DNA of 64,000 nucleotides from Macrobrachium rosenbergii (GCF_040412425.1 NC_089744.1:28905001-28969000), one strand, 5' to 3'; counted from the first letter of the stretch, positions 35,483 through 47,473 are shown. Made by a program: numbers and translations. The notes: a model not told the origin generated them from the sequence alone.

Positions 35483-36448
35483 GATTGGATGATTTCAGTG
35501 GACCTCATGGATGCTTATCTCTAGGTTCCAATTCATCAGGAATCTCGGAAGTTCCTTCATTTCTCAGGTCCAACTGGAACATTTCAGTTCAAAGTCCTCT
35601 GCTTCAGTCTGACCACAGCACCTCAGGTATTCACGAGGGTGATGTCTCCTGTTTCAGACATCATGCATCATCGGGACTTCCAGATGAGAAGATACCTCAA
35701 CGACTGGCTGGTTCAAGCTTCGTTGGAAGGCGAGGCTCTGCAGGCAAGGGATTTTCTTTTGAACCTATGCCAGAAGTTAGGTATAAGAATCAATTTTGAC
35801 AAGAGTTCTCTATTTCCAACGCAAGTAAAGTTGTACCTGGGAATGACGATTCAGACGCATCTTTTGAGGGCTTTCCCTACAGAGGAGCGGGTTCTAGTGA
35901 GTTTAAGCCAGCTTGAAACTTTCATGTCAAACAAAGTTCAACCTGTAAGCTTATGGAAAAGCCTGCTGGGCCAGATGTTCTTCCTATCCCTTCTTGTTCC
36001 AGGGTCTCGTCTCCGGATGTGTTCTCTGCAGGTGTGTCTCAGAAATCGCTGGGACTTCTGGGAAGAGAATGCGTCAATAATCTGGGATGATTCTTGCCTG
36101 AAGGATCTTCGGTGGTGTTCAGAAGAACATCATCTGACCACCCGCGTAAGGTTGGACTCTCCCCCTTCCAGACATACATTTGTACACAGATGCCTCAGAT
36201 CAGGGTTGGGATGCAACCCTGGAGGAATCTCAGGCTCAGGGCCTATGGAGGGATCTGGATCGGGAGGAGTCCATAAATTACAGGGCATTAAGAGAGTCGA
36301 GGAGGCTCTGAGTTGCTCGACAGAACAGGTAAGCAACAAGACCGTAGCGTTGTTCTGCGACAATGTTACAGCAGTATTATTTCTCAAAAAGGAGGGGGGA
36401 ACAAGATCACAGGTGTCAAATGAGGTAGCAGAGAGAGTTCTCCGTTGA
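35483..36448 (+). pseudogene. DIRS B reverse transcriptase and RNase H
   Basis: One frame with a single early stop (TAG at about 35524, within DAYL*VP). RT: WMISVDLMDAY (palm Asp), FQFKVLCFSLTTAPQVFTRV (motif 4), MRRYLNDWLVQ (catalytic box, 35684-35716). YLDD is expected, so the first Asp is Asn. LGMTIQTHLLRAFPTEERV follows. The RNase H part contains VALFCDNVTAVLFLKKEGGTRS (DNxTA). The 5' end of the domain is absent because the element is truncated. The copy is inactive through the D-to-N change and the stop. Confidence 0.85.
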
Positions 36449-36505
36449 TGCAAAGAACACACAGTTTCACTCATTCCCCAGTTCGTATCGGGAAAGCTCA
36501 ATGTC

Positions 36506-37255
36506 TTGGTGGACGCTCTGAGTCGGTCTCAGGAAGTTCTCGGAGGGGAATGGACATCAGTGCAAGATGAGGTGCAACTGCTGCTCAAGAGATGGCCAGC
36601 AACGGTGGACCTATTCGCCACCAGGATGAACCATCGCCTCCCAGTTTACTTCTCCCCAGTAGCAGATCCCATGTCCTGTGGGACAGACGCAATGTTGCAC
36701 CCATGGGACAACTTACAAGTTTATGTATTTCCTCCCTTTGGGATGATACAGGAAGTGCTAGCAAAACTCAGTATCTGCAAGAACACTCAAATGACCCTGA
36801 TCTGCCCATTCTGGCCTCAGAGACCTTGGTTTCCAGACCTCCTGGACCTGTTGACAGAAGTTCCAGTATTCCTCCCAGAGAGGAGAGATTTACTCAAACA
36901 GCCGCACATCCACTACTTCCACCAGAACCTCCGTGTGCTGAAGCTAGCTGCATGGAGACTGTCCAATGAGCGGTCAGTCATGCAGGACTCTAAAGCAGTG
37001 GCTAGACAACTGTCTTTCTGCTTAAGGAATTCAACCAGGAAGTCATACCAGGCCAGGTGGGCAATGTATCATGGGTGGTGCCGGAAACAAGGGCATTGTA
37101 TTTCATGCCCGACAGTTGCAAAAGTAGCAGACTTCTTGCTATTTTTAAGGAGAGACAAGAGACTTTCTTATTCTACAATCGCTGGCTACAGGTCAGTGCT
37201 GAGCAGTACGTTCCACTTTCACATGCGGAACTCGCAACCAGCAAATTCTTCATGA
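36506..37255 (+). pseudogene. DIRS B DLFAT region and recombinase N-terminus
   Basis: 249 open codons. VDALSRSQEV (end of RNase H, NxxVDALSR), then VDLFATRMNHRLPVYF and CGTDAMLHPW, the DLFAT block of DIRS elements, and QMTLICPFWPQRPWFPDLL. From about residue 165 the core-binding domain of a tyrosine recombinase follows: RKSYQARWAMYHGWCRKQG, VADFLLFLRRDKRLSYSTI and AGYRSVLSS. The frame ends at 37255 through a shift; the catalytic domain continues at 37323. Confidence 0.85.
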
Positions 37256-37322
37256 CCTGTTAAGATCTCTTAAAATAGAGTGCCCAATTCTTCCGCTTCG
37301 GGCCCCCTCGTGGGATTTAGCG

Positions 37323-38128
37323 GTGGTATTGAATTTCCTAAGATCGGCAGCCTTCGAACCTTTAGAGTCTCTGCCCTTAAGGCAATTAACTAAGAAAGTT
37401 CTATTTTTAATTGTGCTGGCTACAGCCAAGAGAATTGGAGAAATTCGGGCGGTATCCAGGTCAGTTTCCTTTTCGGAAAAGATATTTTTCTTTCTTACCT
37501 ACTGGAATTCGTGGCAAAGTCCGAATCCGAAATGAATCCTTTGCCAAGGGCATTCAAAGTCGCATCCTTAGAAGACTTTGTAGTAGGCAACTCTTCTGAG
37601 ATGCTATTATGCCCAATTAGGGCTTTAAAAGTCTATCTGTCTCAGACCAAGAAACTTTTGCCTCGCCCGAGAACGTTATTCATCTCTCCTAAATGCCCTT
37701 TGCATTCGATCTCCAAGAACGCAATCAGTTTCTTTCATCAGGAGGTTATCCAGCAAGCATCGGAAGACTCTTCATCAACTTCGGAACCTTTGACTTCGTT
37801 TGCGCGTCCGAGGGCGCATAGTATCAGAGGAATGGCGACATCTTCGGCCTTCCTTAGGAATTATTTGGTGTCGGTGATTTTAGAAGCTGCCACTTGGAAG
37901 TCAGTGTCAGTCTTCACAACCTTTTACCTCAGGGACATCCTTTCGTGGTGGCCAACACGATCTTGTAAATGCATGATAAGGTCGGGGGGGAGGGGGTGGA
38001 AGATGTTGGCTGCAACATACGGCGAAGAACCCGAAGAGACTGCATATTCAACTTCTCCTCCATACGTGCAGGGCTACAATAGCCACATGGGAGGTTCATC
38101 GTCCCCTCCATACATGAGAGTGCTTTGA
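37323..38128 (+). pseudogene. DIRS B tyrosine recombinase catalytic domain
   Basis: Two frames (37323-37535 and 37511-38128). VLFLIVLATAKRIGEIRAVS carries the box-I Arg. In the second frame PRAHSIRGMATS is the H-x-x-R box, ATWKSVSVF the following Trp segment, and FTTFYLRDI holds the nucleophilic Tyr (codon 37925-37927). All catalytic positions that can be aligned by eye are kept, unlike DIRS A; only the frameshift near 37520 breaks the enzyme. The C-terminus runs into the non-coding 3' end with short repeats. Confidence 0.8.
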
Positions 38129-38250
38129 TTAGCCATATGGGAGGTTGTTGTTCTCCGCTACTCATGGGAGGCTGTGATTAGCCACATGGTAGGTTGGTTT
38201 TGCTACTCTCTATCCACGAGGTTTGAATACCACATGAGAGGTAGCTCGAC
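38055..38250 (+). repeat. Imperfect ~50 bp tandem repeats in the DIRS B 3' region
   Basis: The pattern CTCCATAC.TG... AGCCACATGGGAGGTT recurs about four times with strong divergence (units starting near 38055, 38105, 38153 and 38203). Confidence 0.55.
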
Positions 38251-38455
38251 TCAGACAGTACCGAGACTCGAGACTGACATCGAGGTACTCTCTCTACAGG
38301 CATCCTCTCCTGCCGAGTGGATAACCAGGTGAAGATACATGCATATAGGCAGAGTAAGTGAATAATGAGTCACCTGTTTGGCAGGTCGGGCTGAAATTAG
38401 ATTGATCCCACCTCCTTAAAATTTTGTTAATCTGGCTAATTCAGGTGTTCAGTAT

Positions 38456-38767
38456 GAAGTTTTCATAATAAAACTAACATTGTAATACTTACCTGAATGA
38501 TTCCCACCCTCCTCCCCACTTCAATTTGATTAGTGAATTATGCAATTGGGGAACCCAGCCTCGCGCGGCTGGGACTTGCAGCAGCGTTTCCAACGGTGCT
38601 TCAGGTAACTCATCTTGACAAGATTTCCTGTAAGCGTTGGTAATGCTGAGTTAATTACCTAATTAGTGGGTAAAAGTTACGGGGATACAGTTCGGGCTGG
38701 TAGGTAACCAGGGCTAATTCAGGTGTTCAGGTAAGTATTACAATGTTAGTTTTATTACGAAAACTTC
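38456..38767 (+). repeat. DIRS B inverted terminal sequences (foldback)
   Basis: 38456-38496 and 38727-38767 are reverse complements over 41 bp with one or two mismatches. A 19 bp direct repeat (GGCTAATTCAGGTGTTCAG) precedes the left copy (38434-38452) and overlaps the start of the right copy (38712-38730). This could be the circle-junction-like internal region of a DIRS end, or a small foldback element. Confidence 0.85.
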
Positions 38768-41700
38768 ATTTCTGATGTTAACCCTGTTTCCCTCCTACTT
38801 GTGTCCAAGACTGCAGTGTCAGTTTGTCTACATTGCTTAAGTCAGTCCACACAAATGTGAGTTAATTACCTGATATTTTACCATTTTTTAAAGTAAAAGC
38901 TCACAATATGTGTGTGCTGTGAGCTTATCTTTTAATTTCCATAAAAATTCTTTTCATTAGAGAAGGTTCTTATCACAGCTCAGGGAGGTGTAACTCAGTG
39001 TTTGTTATGCATTTTTGTGGGACAGAAATTTTGTGTGAGAATTGTGAAACCCTTAGTCCTTTCATCATGTCAAGGTAAATTTTCTCATGAGACATAAATT
39101 AGAGTAATCTTCCTTTTGCTAGGAAATCTAGGTCTTTAGTTTGGAGCAAGAACGTATCATTTCTGAAGGTAGTTGTCTTTAGTTTTGAACTATAAGTTAT
39201 GGGCTTTTGACTCTGGCACAGGAGTCACTAGTACTTTACAAGATAGGAGTCCTTTTTCCCTTTAAGTATCCTCAGACAAGTCTCGCTATTAGGGTTGTAC
39301 ATCCTGCTGTTGATCTACCACCTGGCAGCAATATTTACCAGGAATGATTGCACAACAGGTAAGGATATTTAGAAGCTTTTTTCCCTTTTAAAAAATCTTT
39401 TAGTTCGCTTGGCTGGGCAAATGTTTCTGTGGCTGCTCTGACCCACTATCCTCATTCAGTGTGGTAATCAGCTATATTTATAGTAACAGTAGGTAAGATT
39501 CAACCCAAATAGTTAAAATTTTTATAAAAATTATTTGGATACTCACTTACTGTTAAAGTGAAAACCCACCCAGCTTTCCCACATCTCAGTGAACAGTTAG
39601 GACACAAATATTCCAACATCACCTGGTGGGAAACAGGTGATTGCAGACAGTCCATCTGGGTCAGCCAAACATTATTGTTTTGTGTAATTTTGTATATTTT
39701 GAATGCCACTCATACCTAATGGTGCGAAGATGTCAGCTAACTTTGAAAGCAGGTAAGTATCCAAATAATTTTATTATAAAAATTTCATATTTGTCACCAA
39801 CTGCATGCTTACTATTTTGGATTCATTTGCCTGTGTCTTATACTCGTATACTGATGTAATTGTAGATGTTGACTCTCAGATTGTGGTTGTTAGAGTGGCT
39901 GTTGTGTAATATTACCTCAACCAAGAATGTATTCATTGAAAATAGCATTAAGTATATTTTTTATTCAAGCAGAACCTAGTACAAGGGGTCTGTCAATTTA
40001 AATATGTCCATAGTGAAAATAATGATTGTATCCTGACAAGCTGACTTAATTATTTTTAATTTCTTGAGAGATTTGGTTCTGGCCCTGTGGACCTTTATGC
40101 CATCCAACATTGCAACTCCTTAGCCTGAGAGTACTTGAGAATGCTTGTCTAAAGATAGTAGGCATCAAATTTAGTCAGTTGAGGTCACAGCTTTTTTTAC
40201 AGTACAACACTAATAACTCAAAAGGCAGTTCTGTTACCATTATTTGTGATTGTTCTGACCAGAATACACATTGTAATGTACTTGGAATCTCCAAGTATGT
40301 AAATATTTAAGGTTATTTCCAAATGTAAAAAGTGCATTAGTGACCCTTCAGAAACAGCAAAACTATATTGCATGTAAAAAAGATGCAGAAATATGCCTTC
40401 CCTTGGGTGCTTGGTTATCTTCACATTTCTGGTTAAAACCTTGACAATAATAATAATTTTGACTCATTTCTTGGTGAAAATGTTGTTTAACCTAGGAATA
40501 GAAGTGTAAGTCTCTGATACATGATATAACATACAAAAGATCATCATTAACTAGTTTCATGGTGAAATTTTGTCATACATGCAACAAACATTTTGGTATT
40601 CAAACCACTTTGAATGCTACTAAATGAGTTTTAGATTCCTAAGATAGGACAGGTTGTTAAGAAAATGTTGAGGCTCAGCTTTGGTTATAGGAAATTCAGT
40701 GGTTTATTATCGCATTATCCTAAAATGGCAGATTTGACCAAATATCATGTCAGTTTAGTTGAGACTTTTCAACTTACCATTCAACTTACTGATGTGGATT
40801 TTAAAAGTCATTTAATGCCCAGGCACATGAACATTGGTAATGCCAGGCCCTTTATAGCTGGAAGTCAGGTTTAGAACAAGCTTTAGTGTGCATTAGAGTA
40901 TTATTAGAGTACATGTACCTTTAAACTATGCCTGGGTTGGCAGTAGCACTTGGGAAAGAATCATTAGAATTATCATGACTGTTCCAAGATCTAAACTTAC
41001 AAACTTTTAATTATTTACTGTGATTGGTGACATTCAAGCTGCTATCAGTTCTCGGCCTTTGACTTACTGCTACTGTGAAATTAATAGTAATCCTTTCTTT
41101 TTATTGAGACAATCAGACTCATTTTTTAAATATTTGGCTTACTGCAGTATTGTTTTTTTACTCATGTTATAGAACAGTGCTTCATTCTTGTTACGGGTTC
41201 TTAATGATTACTTATAAAATCTAGATCACAGCATTCACATATTGTTACAACTCTAGTTAAAAAATGAGTGCATTTAGAGCCTCTCACTTTAGGTAACACT
41301 TATTTAATAGAGTACCAGGCAGCAATAACTACTATTAATAGCTGCTATTGAACTTGCAGAGTAGTGCTGAAAAAATTTTTATCCTGTGACTAAGTTACAG
41401 ATGTTAACTCTTCAGTGTTACATAAAATTTACATATAAAAAATTTACATTTTATAATTGAGTCTGTTTATGCAGTGATTTATTTAAAACTGTCAATAAGA
41501 GTTAAATAAAACAATTGGAATATTCTGGTTTTAGATGGGAGCTGACTTGGCACTCTCAATCTGGACTTTTGTGATATTTGTAATATATTTCCAGCATATG
41601 AATGGCTTTTACTTTTGCAACTATTCACATTACTGTATTGTGAATGAATTTTAAATGTATTTTATATGCAGATTCAACATTTTGTTTTTTATGTGTAGAT

Positions 41701-41852
41701 CCAATTACTGTTTTCATCAACTAAAGGTCAGCTGCAAAACAAAATGTTGAAAACTTGAAGATTATTTTTATTAAAAATTTTTTTGAAATTCACAAAATGC
41801 ATACAAATTAAATTATTTACGAAAATAAAAACTGATTGAAATTTATTAAGTT
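38768..41852. other. Intergenic / EDEM2 3' flank
   Basis: AT-rich, with one DIRS-like foldback (39516-39785) and no supported gene. A TTTATT at 41767-41772 reads AATAAA on the minus strand and could be the polyadenylation signal of the EDEM2 gene. Confidence 0.5.
39516..39785. mobile_element. Short DIRS-like foldback element
   Basis: Inverted ends of about 34 bp (39516-39550 against 39752-39785; GGTAAGTATCCAAATAATTT, then TATTATAAAAATT) enclose about 200 bp of non-coding DNA. The motif style (GGTAAGTA..., TTTTATTATAAAA) matches the ends of DIRS A and B, but the sequence differs, so it may be a non-autonomous relative. Confidence 0.55.
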
Positions 41853-42808
41853 CTAAGGATAAAACATCTGCCCTTTAATATTAAGCAAATTACTGAATGA
41901 TGGATGCGAGCATGACAACAAGGAATGACTGATAGAGAGAGTGAAATTTCTGTATGAAGATAGGTCAGTAACTAGTCTCTCTTTTAGTTCTCTAAGTACA
42001 AATACTTTTTTAACTGGTTTTGAAGCTTTGCTGTCCCTGGGTTCATTCACTATGCGAGGAACACCTGAGTTGGAAGCATACTTTGAACTTGAAACGCTTG
42101 GTGCAATACTAGCCCCTTCCATACCTGAAACATTAGCACCCAAGCCTCTTTCAACAGTTTCACTTAGTGATGAAAAGCGTGGTCCTTCATCCTGCTTAAT
42201 GATTCTGGGTATTTCATCATTAGTTTCTATGGCATTCTCATGTTGCATGTCGCTCTGAGGGCTGAGAAATTCTTGCAGGTTTTCAGTAGTATTTGGATCG
42301 CTTGCGTCACCATCCACCGGAGAATTTTCTGTTACAATTTCGTCACCTTGACTATCACTGTCTGTGCCATCCATCTCGTCACTCCTGCTCTCACTTGACT
42401 TCTCACCCAGACTTTTCATTAAATGATACATTTCCTTGATGTCATCACTAACTTGAACATCCTGAGCCATCCCCTCAAATAAAATATTTCCCCTTTCTTT
42501 TGTTTCACTAGTTTGAGGAATTGTTACAATGTTTTCAACTTCATTAACATTCTTTTCATTTGCCTCTTCATCTTCTTTTGGTCCTTTTTCATTCTCACCT
42601 AAAGAGTTATCTTCACTCTCCTTTACCAATTCCTGGCAGTCTTGGGAATTATCCTCTTGCTTGTCCTTCTTGGAACTGTAACCCTTGTGATCATTCCATG
42701 GTGTAGTTGGATCAATTATGAGAGCAACTTGATCATCCAAAGACAAACTCCAATCCTCTTCTTTCAGATAACAACAGGCCAAAGCACCAGGATCAACAGG
42801 ATGAGCCT
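41853..42808 (-). CDS. EDEM2: EDEM2-like, last coding exon
   Basis: 956 nt ending in TAG (41853-41855). The acceptor (ATTTCTTCAG) joins the upstream exon to give NTEAHPVDPGALACCY; the Thr of NTEAHP is the calcium-binding Thr of GH47 enzymes. After about 25 residues the catalytic domain ends. A long, acidic, Ser/Glu/Asp-rich, probably disordered tail of about 240 residues follows; vertebrate EDEM2 has a shorter one. The last 40 residues recover similarity to the vertebrate C-terminus: SLLSCSHPSF then GQMFYP, including a Cys 18 residues before the end. In human EDEM2 the corresponding Cys558 forms the disulfide with TXNDC11 needed for activity. Confidence 0.93.
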
Positions 42809-43686
42809 CTGAAGAAATAGGTAAGGTTAACATTGTTCCTTCATCACTACTATACTTACAACTATGTTAAAGTCGATTTTAACCACACTTTCAACTCTTA
42901 AACAAAATTTTTAGTAAACTTGACAAAACTCAATTTATGGAGACTTTTGTCAATATAAAATGTTGAACTAGTTTGAAGTGAAATACTGCACCTAAAAATA
43001 CTGAAATAAACAAGAAAGTCTAAGAAAATTTTGCAGAACCTAAGAAAAAAATTTATCAATCTATAACAAACGATAAGAGTTACTCCGAGGTACCACAAGG
43101 ATTTGCTGTTTATCAAAGGAGGCACTTGTAAAAATAAAAAAAATATTACAAGAGTAGTTCCCAATTCCTTTATGTGATCTACTCTTGAATTTCAGCTGGT
43201 AGTCCGTTCCAAAATGAGCCTGTCTTACATGTGAGGAAGTTCCCACAAGGCTGGTGTTGAATCGTGTAAGTTTTCTGTCTTATGTTTTTTATACCTTTGG
43301 AAGTTTATTTTAATTGCTTCTGTTAAGTGACATTTCATTTAGATATGGCTATAATATTTATACCTTGCATCAAGGACATCATATTTATCAATTATACCAC
43401 AAGAACCCATTCCAATACCCTTTTGAAAATACATTCCTTATATGTTCATACTGTAGGGTAACAGTAAGTATTAAGCAATATTGTGTGGTTCAAATTTTGG
43501 AAACAAACCAACTAAAGAAATTCTGCCAGAATCTCCATTTCCAATGAACCCAAATATAAAATTTTCAAAATGCTGTAAATTAAGTAAAATCTATACTTTA
43601 GTTAATGAAGACAAATCCTTTAAGCCAGCCCTGTGAGAACCAGATAAATTAGCTCAGTGGTCCAGATGATGATGATGATGATGATA
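42809..43686. other. EDEM2 intron, 3' part
   Basis: AT-rich; a (GAT)n run lies at 43665-43684. No other feature recognised. Confidence 0.5.
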
Positions 43687-43690
43687 TTAA

Positions 43691-45884
43691 CCCTTAAACG
43701 CCGACTGGACGTATCATACGTCGACTAAAATTGTCTGTTGGGTGCCGAGTGGACGTACCGTACGTTGACTACAAAAAATTTCAACCTTCGGTCAACTTTG
43801 ACTCGACCGAAATGGTCGAAAAACGCAATTGTAAGCTAAAACTCTTACATTCTAGTAATATTCAATCATTTACCTTCATTTTGCAACAAATTGGAAGTCT
43901 CTAGCACAATATTTCGATTTATGGTGAATTTTTGAAAAAAACTTTTTCATTACGTCCATGCGGTAACTTGGCCGAAAATTTCATAAATTCTTTCGTCACG
44001 TTGTCGTAATTTTTGCACTGTTTTATATTAGCCGTTACATAAAGTTTTACATATGAAAATCTGCGCAATTTCATGTAAAATACAGCAAAATACAACCCAT
44101 GGTTGTAGCTTTTATCAGTTTTGAAATATTTTCATATAAATCACGATAACTGCCAAAATTTCAACCTTCAGTCAACTTTGACTCGACTGAAATGGTAAAA
44201 AAACGCAATTGTAAGCTAAAACTCTTACATTCAAGTAATATTCAATCATTTACCTTCATTTTGCAACAAATTAGAAGTCTCTAGCACAATATTTCGATTT
44301 ATGGTGAATTTTTGAAAAAACTTTTCCTTACGTCTGCGCCAGAAATTCTTTAAATCACGTTGTTGTACTGTTTGCACCGTTTTATATTAGTCGTTACATA
44401 AAGTTTTATATATGGAAATGTGCGCAATTTCATGTAGAATACAACAGAAAATAACTTATGGTTGTAGCTTTTATCAGTTTTTAAATATTTTCATATAAAT
44501 CACGATAACTGCCAAAATTTCAACCTTCGGTCAATTTTAACTTTCGACCAAAATGGTAAAAATGCAATTATAAGCTAAAACTCTTACATTCTAGAAATAT
44601 TCAATCATGTACCTTCATTTTGCAACAAACTGGAAGTCTCTAGCACAATATTTCGATTTATGGTGAATTTCTAAAAACAAAACTTTTTCCTTGCGTCTGC
44701 GGGCGGTAACTCGGCCGAACATCTCAGAAATTCATTCGTCATGTTGTCGTAATGTTTGCATCGTTTTACATTAGTCGTTACATAAACTTTTATATATGAA
44801 AATGTGTGCAATTTCATGTAGAATACAACAGAAAATAACTCATGGTTGTAGCTTTTATCAGTTTTGAAATATTTTCACATAAATCACGATAACTGCCAAA
44901 ATTTCAACCTTCGGTCAACCTTAACTCGACCGAAATGGTCGAAAAACGCAATTATAAGCTAAAACTCTTACATTCTAGTAATATTCAATCATTTACCTTC
45001 ATTTTGCAATAAATTGGAAGTCTCTAGCACAATTTTTCGATTTATGGTGAATTTTTGAAAAAAACACTTTCCTTATGTCCGCGCGGTAACTCGGCTGAAC
45101 ATCTCAGAAATTCTTTCGTCACGTTGTTGTAATGTTTGCACCGTTTTATATTAGTCGTTACATAAACTTTTATATATGAAAATGTGTGCAATTTCATGTA
45201 GAATACAACAGAAAATAACTCATGGTTGTAGCTTTTATCAGTTTTGAAATATTTTCATATAAATCACGATAAATAGAAAAAATTCTACTTTCGGTCAACT
45301 TTAACTCGACCGAAATGGTCGAAAACTGCAATTGTAAGCTAAAACACTTACAGTCTAGTAATATTCAATCAATTAGCTTCATTTTTCAACAAACAGGAAG
45401 TCTCTAGCACAATATTTCGATTTATGGTGAATTTTTGAAAAAACATTTTTTTACGTCCATGATTACGAATTCATGCATCATTTTGTGATAATATTTTCTC
45501 TGTGTTGCTCTGATCGTTTTACAATTTGTTAAATACCACAATCATCGCAATTTAGTGTACAATACAAAGAAAAAAAAATAACCCATTAGCTTTAACCGTT
45601 TTGCTCACAGCGCGATTTGTATAAAATTATATATGAAAATTTTTTTTGCGCTGTCATATATTTCAATATTTATATATGATAATGATATTTTTTTTCATTT
45701 CTGATGGTTGCATACTAAACTTCAGGCAATGACAAAAAAAGGAGCCAAAAATGAACTCTTAATCGTAAAAACTAAGCGGGCTGTGATTTTTTGAAAAAAA
45801 CTTCTTTTCCGCTTCGGCGCTAACTCCCGAACGCCGCCGGCATACGGGAGACGTTTTTGTAAATAGAGGCTCGGCGTTAGAGGG
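43691..45884. mobile_element. piggyBac-type non-autonomous element filled with tandem repeats
   Basis: Flanked on both sides by TTAA (43687-43690 and 45885-45888), the target duplication of piggyBac elements. The ends are inverted: CCCTTAAACGCCGA at the left and TCGGCGTTAGAGGG at the right. There is no transposase. The interior consists of about five units of a 359-384 bp repeat. Confidence 0.75.
43779..45660. repeat. ~380 bp satellite-like tandem array
   Basis: Units start with TTTCAACCTTCGGTCAAC at about 43779, 44159, 44518 and 44902, and a diverged one at about 45283. Each contains CTAAAACTCTTACATTC, TCTCTAGCACAATATTTCGA and ATGGTTGTAGCTTTTATCAG. The last unit is the most diverged. Confidence 0.93.
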
Positions 45885-45888
45885 TTAA

Positions 45889-47473
45889 TAATAATAATAA
45901 ACTTCGTTGGATAGAATAGCCATTTGGATGCTGTTGAGTTTGTATTGTAGTTTCTGAATGCCTCAAATGAGTTTCTTTGTATCATCAGGTAAGTTATACA
46001 GCAGCTGTCCAAAGTTCATTTATTCCTTGATGTCTAAGTAGGGCTTTCTACCATTTTTCAAAAGGTGAATGAAGCCAGGAGGTACATCTATGCCACATTT
46101 ATACCTGCAAGTGGGCTTGCATAAATGATGGCAATTTTTTATTGGTTGTTAAAGCTTGAGGGAGTAGAATGACTCATCTGAGAGAGTCCTAATAACCTTC
46201 AGCCCTTGAGAAGAAAAATTAAAACATATAATTTGTTTGAAAAATATTAATTTTCATAATTTTTTATTTCACCATCACAAAAAAACATCTACTAAAATGT
46301 GATCTTTTCATCAGTTATAAAAAAAATTCTTTTGCTGCCAATCTATTGTGTGTCCAGTTTTAATGAGTGTGGTTGAAGAAATAAAGTAACAATTGAAGCT
46401 ACAGAGACTGTTTTGAAGTACAGACTTCCTAAGTTGGAACAGCCCGAACCTGGGTTGATGTGTTGCAATGTTACATGGGCCAAGGTTGCAAGACTACTAA
46501 GCTCAGCTTTCCTGCTTTTATCAAGTATCATGAGGGAAAAAGTGCTACTAGCCAAATTTTGATGGTACTTTTCACTATAAGTTATTGTAATTTATTGCTA
46601 CAAACACTATATTGAACTACCAAATATGAATCATGTGCCCCAGGTTGAGGAGGTGTAAGTAAACTAAGACACTACAACAACATATCTTGATGAAATTTTA
46701 CATATCCGTTGCCAAAGGCTATAACTACAGAGAAAATGTTTAAATTTTTGGTTTCCATAATTCATTTACTGGTGGCCTCATTAAACTAAGCAGTCAGTAA
46801 AAGCTTTATGTATGTTAAGTGACTTCTTGTAAGCTTACAGTTATTGCCAAACCAAAAAAAAATATCTACAGGCTTTAAATCAAATAAACCTAAAATTGTA
46901 TTAATTTCTCATGTTACAAAGAAGGCATGGTTAAAGCTTGAAATCTGGAATGAATTATAATTCAGTATCAAGATCCTCATTTACCACTTGGATTTAATTT
47001 GACAGAAAGGTGGATAAAGTAAATAAATGAAAATTAAAAAACATTACTACTAGCCGAGTCCTGAGATACAATTGTACTGCCCAAGTATGGGAGCCCTTAG
47101 CTTACATGTGGGACCTAGTTCATGAGTCCCGTGACACAATTGTACTGCCCAAGTATGGGAGTCCTTAGCTTACATGTGGGACCCAGTTCATGAGTTATTA
47201 ACACTTTAGTGTTAATAAGTAGTTTTCACTGTATCAGCTGGTTGATCACCAATGTTGCCACACTGATGAAAGAGAAACAGTTGCACTGTTACTGGCTGAT
47301 TACTTTCCATTCATTCCCTTTGGTCTCTTCTCATCTGGCTGTACAAAATCTTGTACTTTACCTTGCTCTTAGCTCATACTTCTCACTTAAGAACATCCTT
47401 TGGGTAACCCATAGAACTGAATCAGAGCTATCTATAATTTATCATATAATACATAATTGTAACAGGCTGGGAA
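45889..47473. other. EDEM2 intron, no gene
   Basis: Begins with a TAA microsatellite beside the piggyBac-type element. A 68 bp tandem duplication (47056-47191) is the only other feature. Confidence 0.5.
47056..47191. repeat. 68 bp tandem duplication
   Basis: GAGTCCTGAGATACAATTGT at 47056 recurs at 47124 as GAGTCCCGTGACACAATTGT. The two units differ at a handful of positions. Confidence 0.9.

Larger units (their letters stand above)
35463..38767 (+). mobile_element. 5'-truncated DIRS-type retrotransposon B
   Basis: Plus strand: RT, RNase H, DLFAT region and tyrosine recombinase in the same order as DIRS A, but starting inside RT at about 35463 against the truncated end of G2. The 3' end carries inverted sequences (38456-38496 against 38727-38767) typical of DIRS termini. 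A Cys-poor coding region with a few frame changes is better preserved than in DIRS A. Confidence 0.85.
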
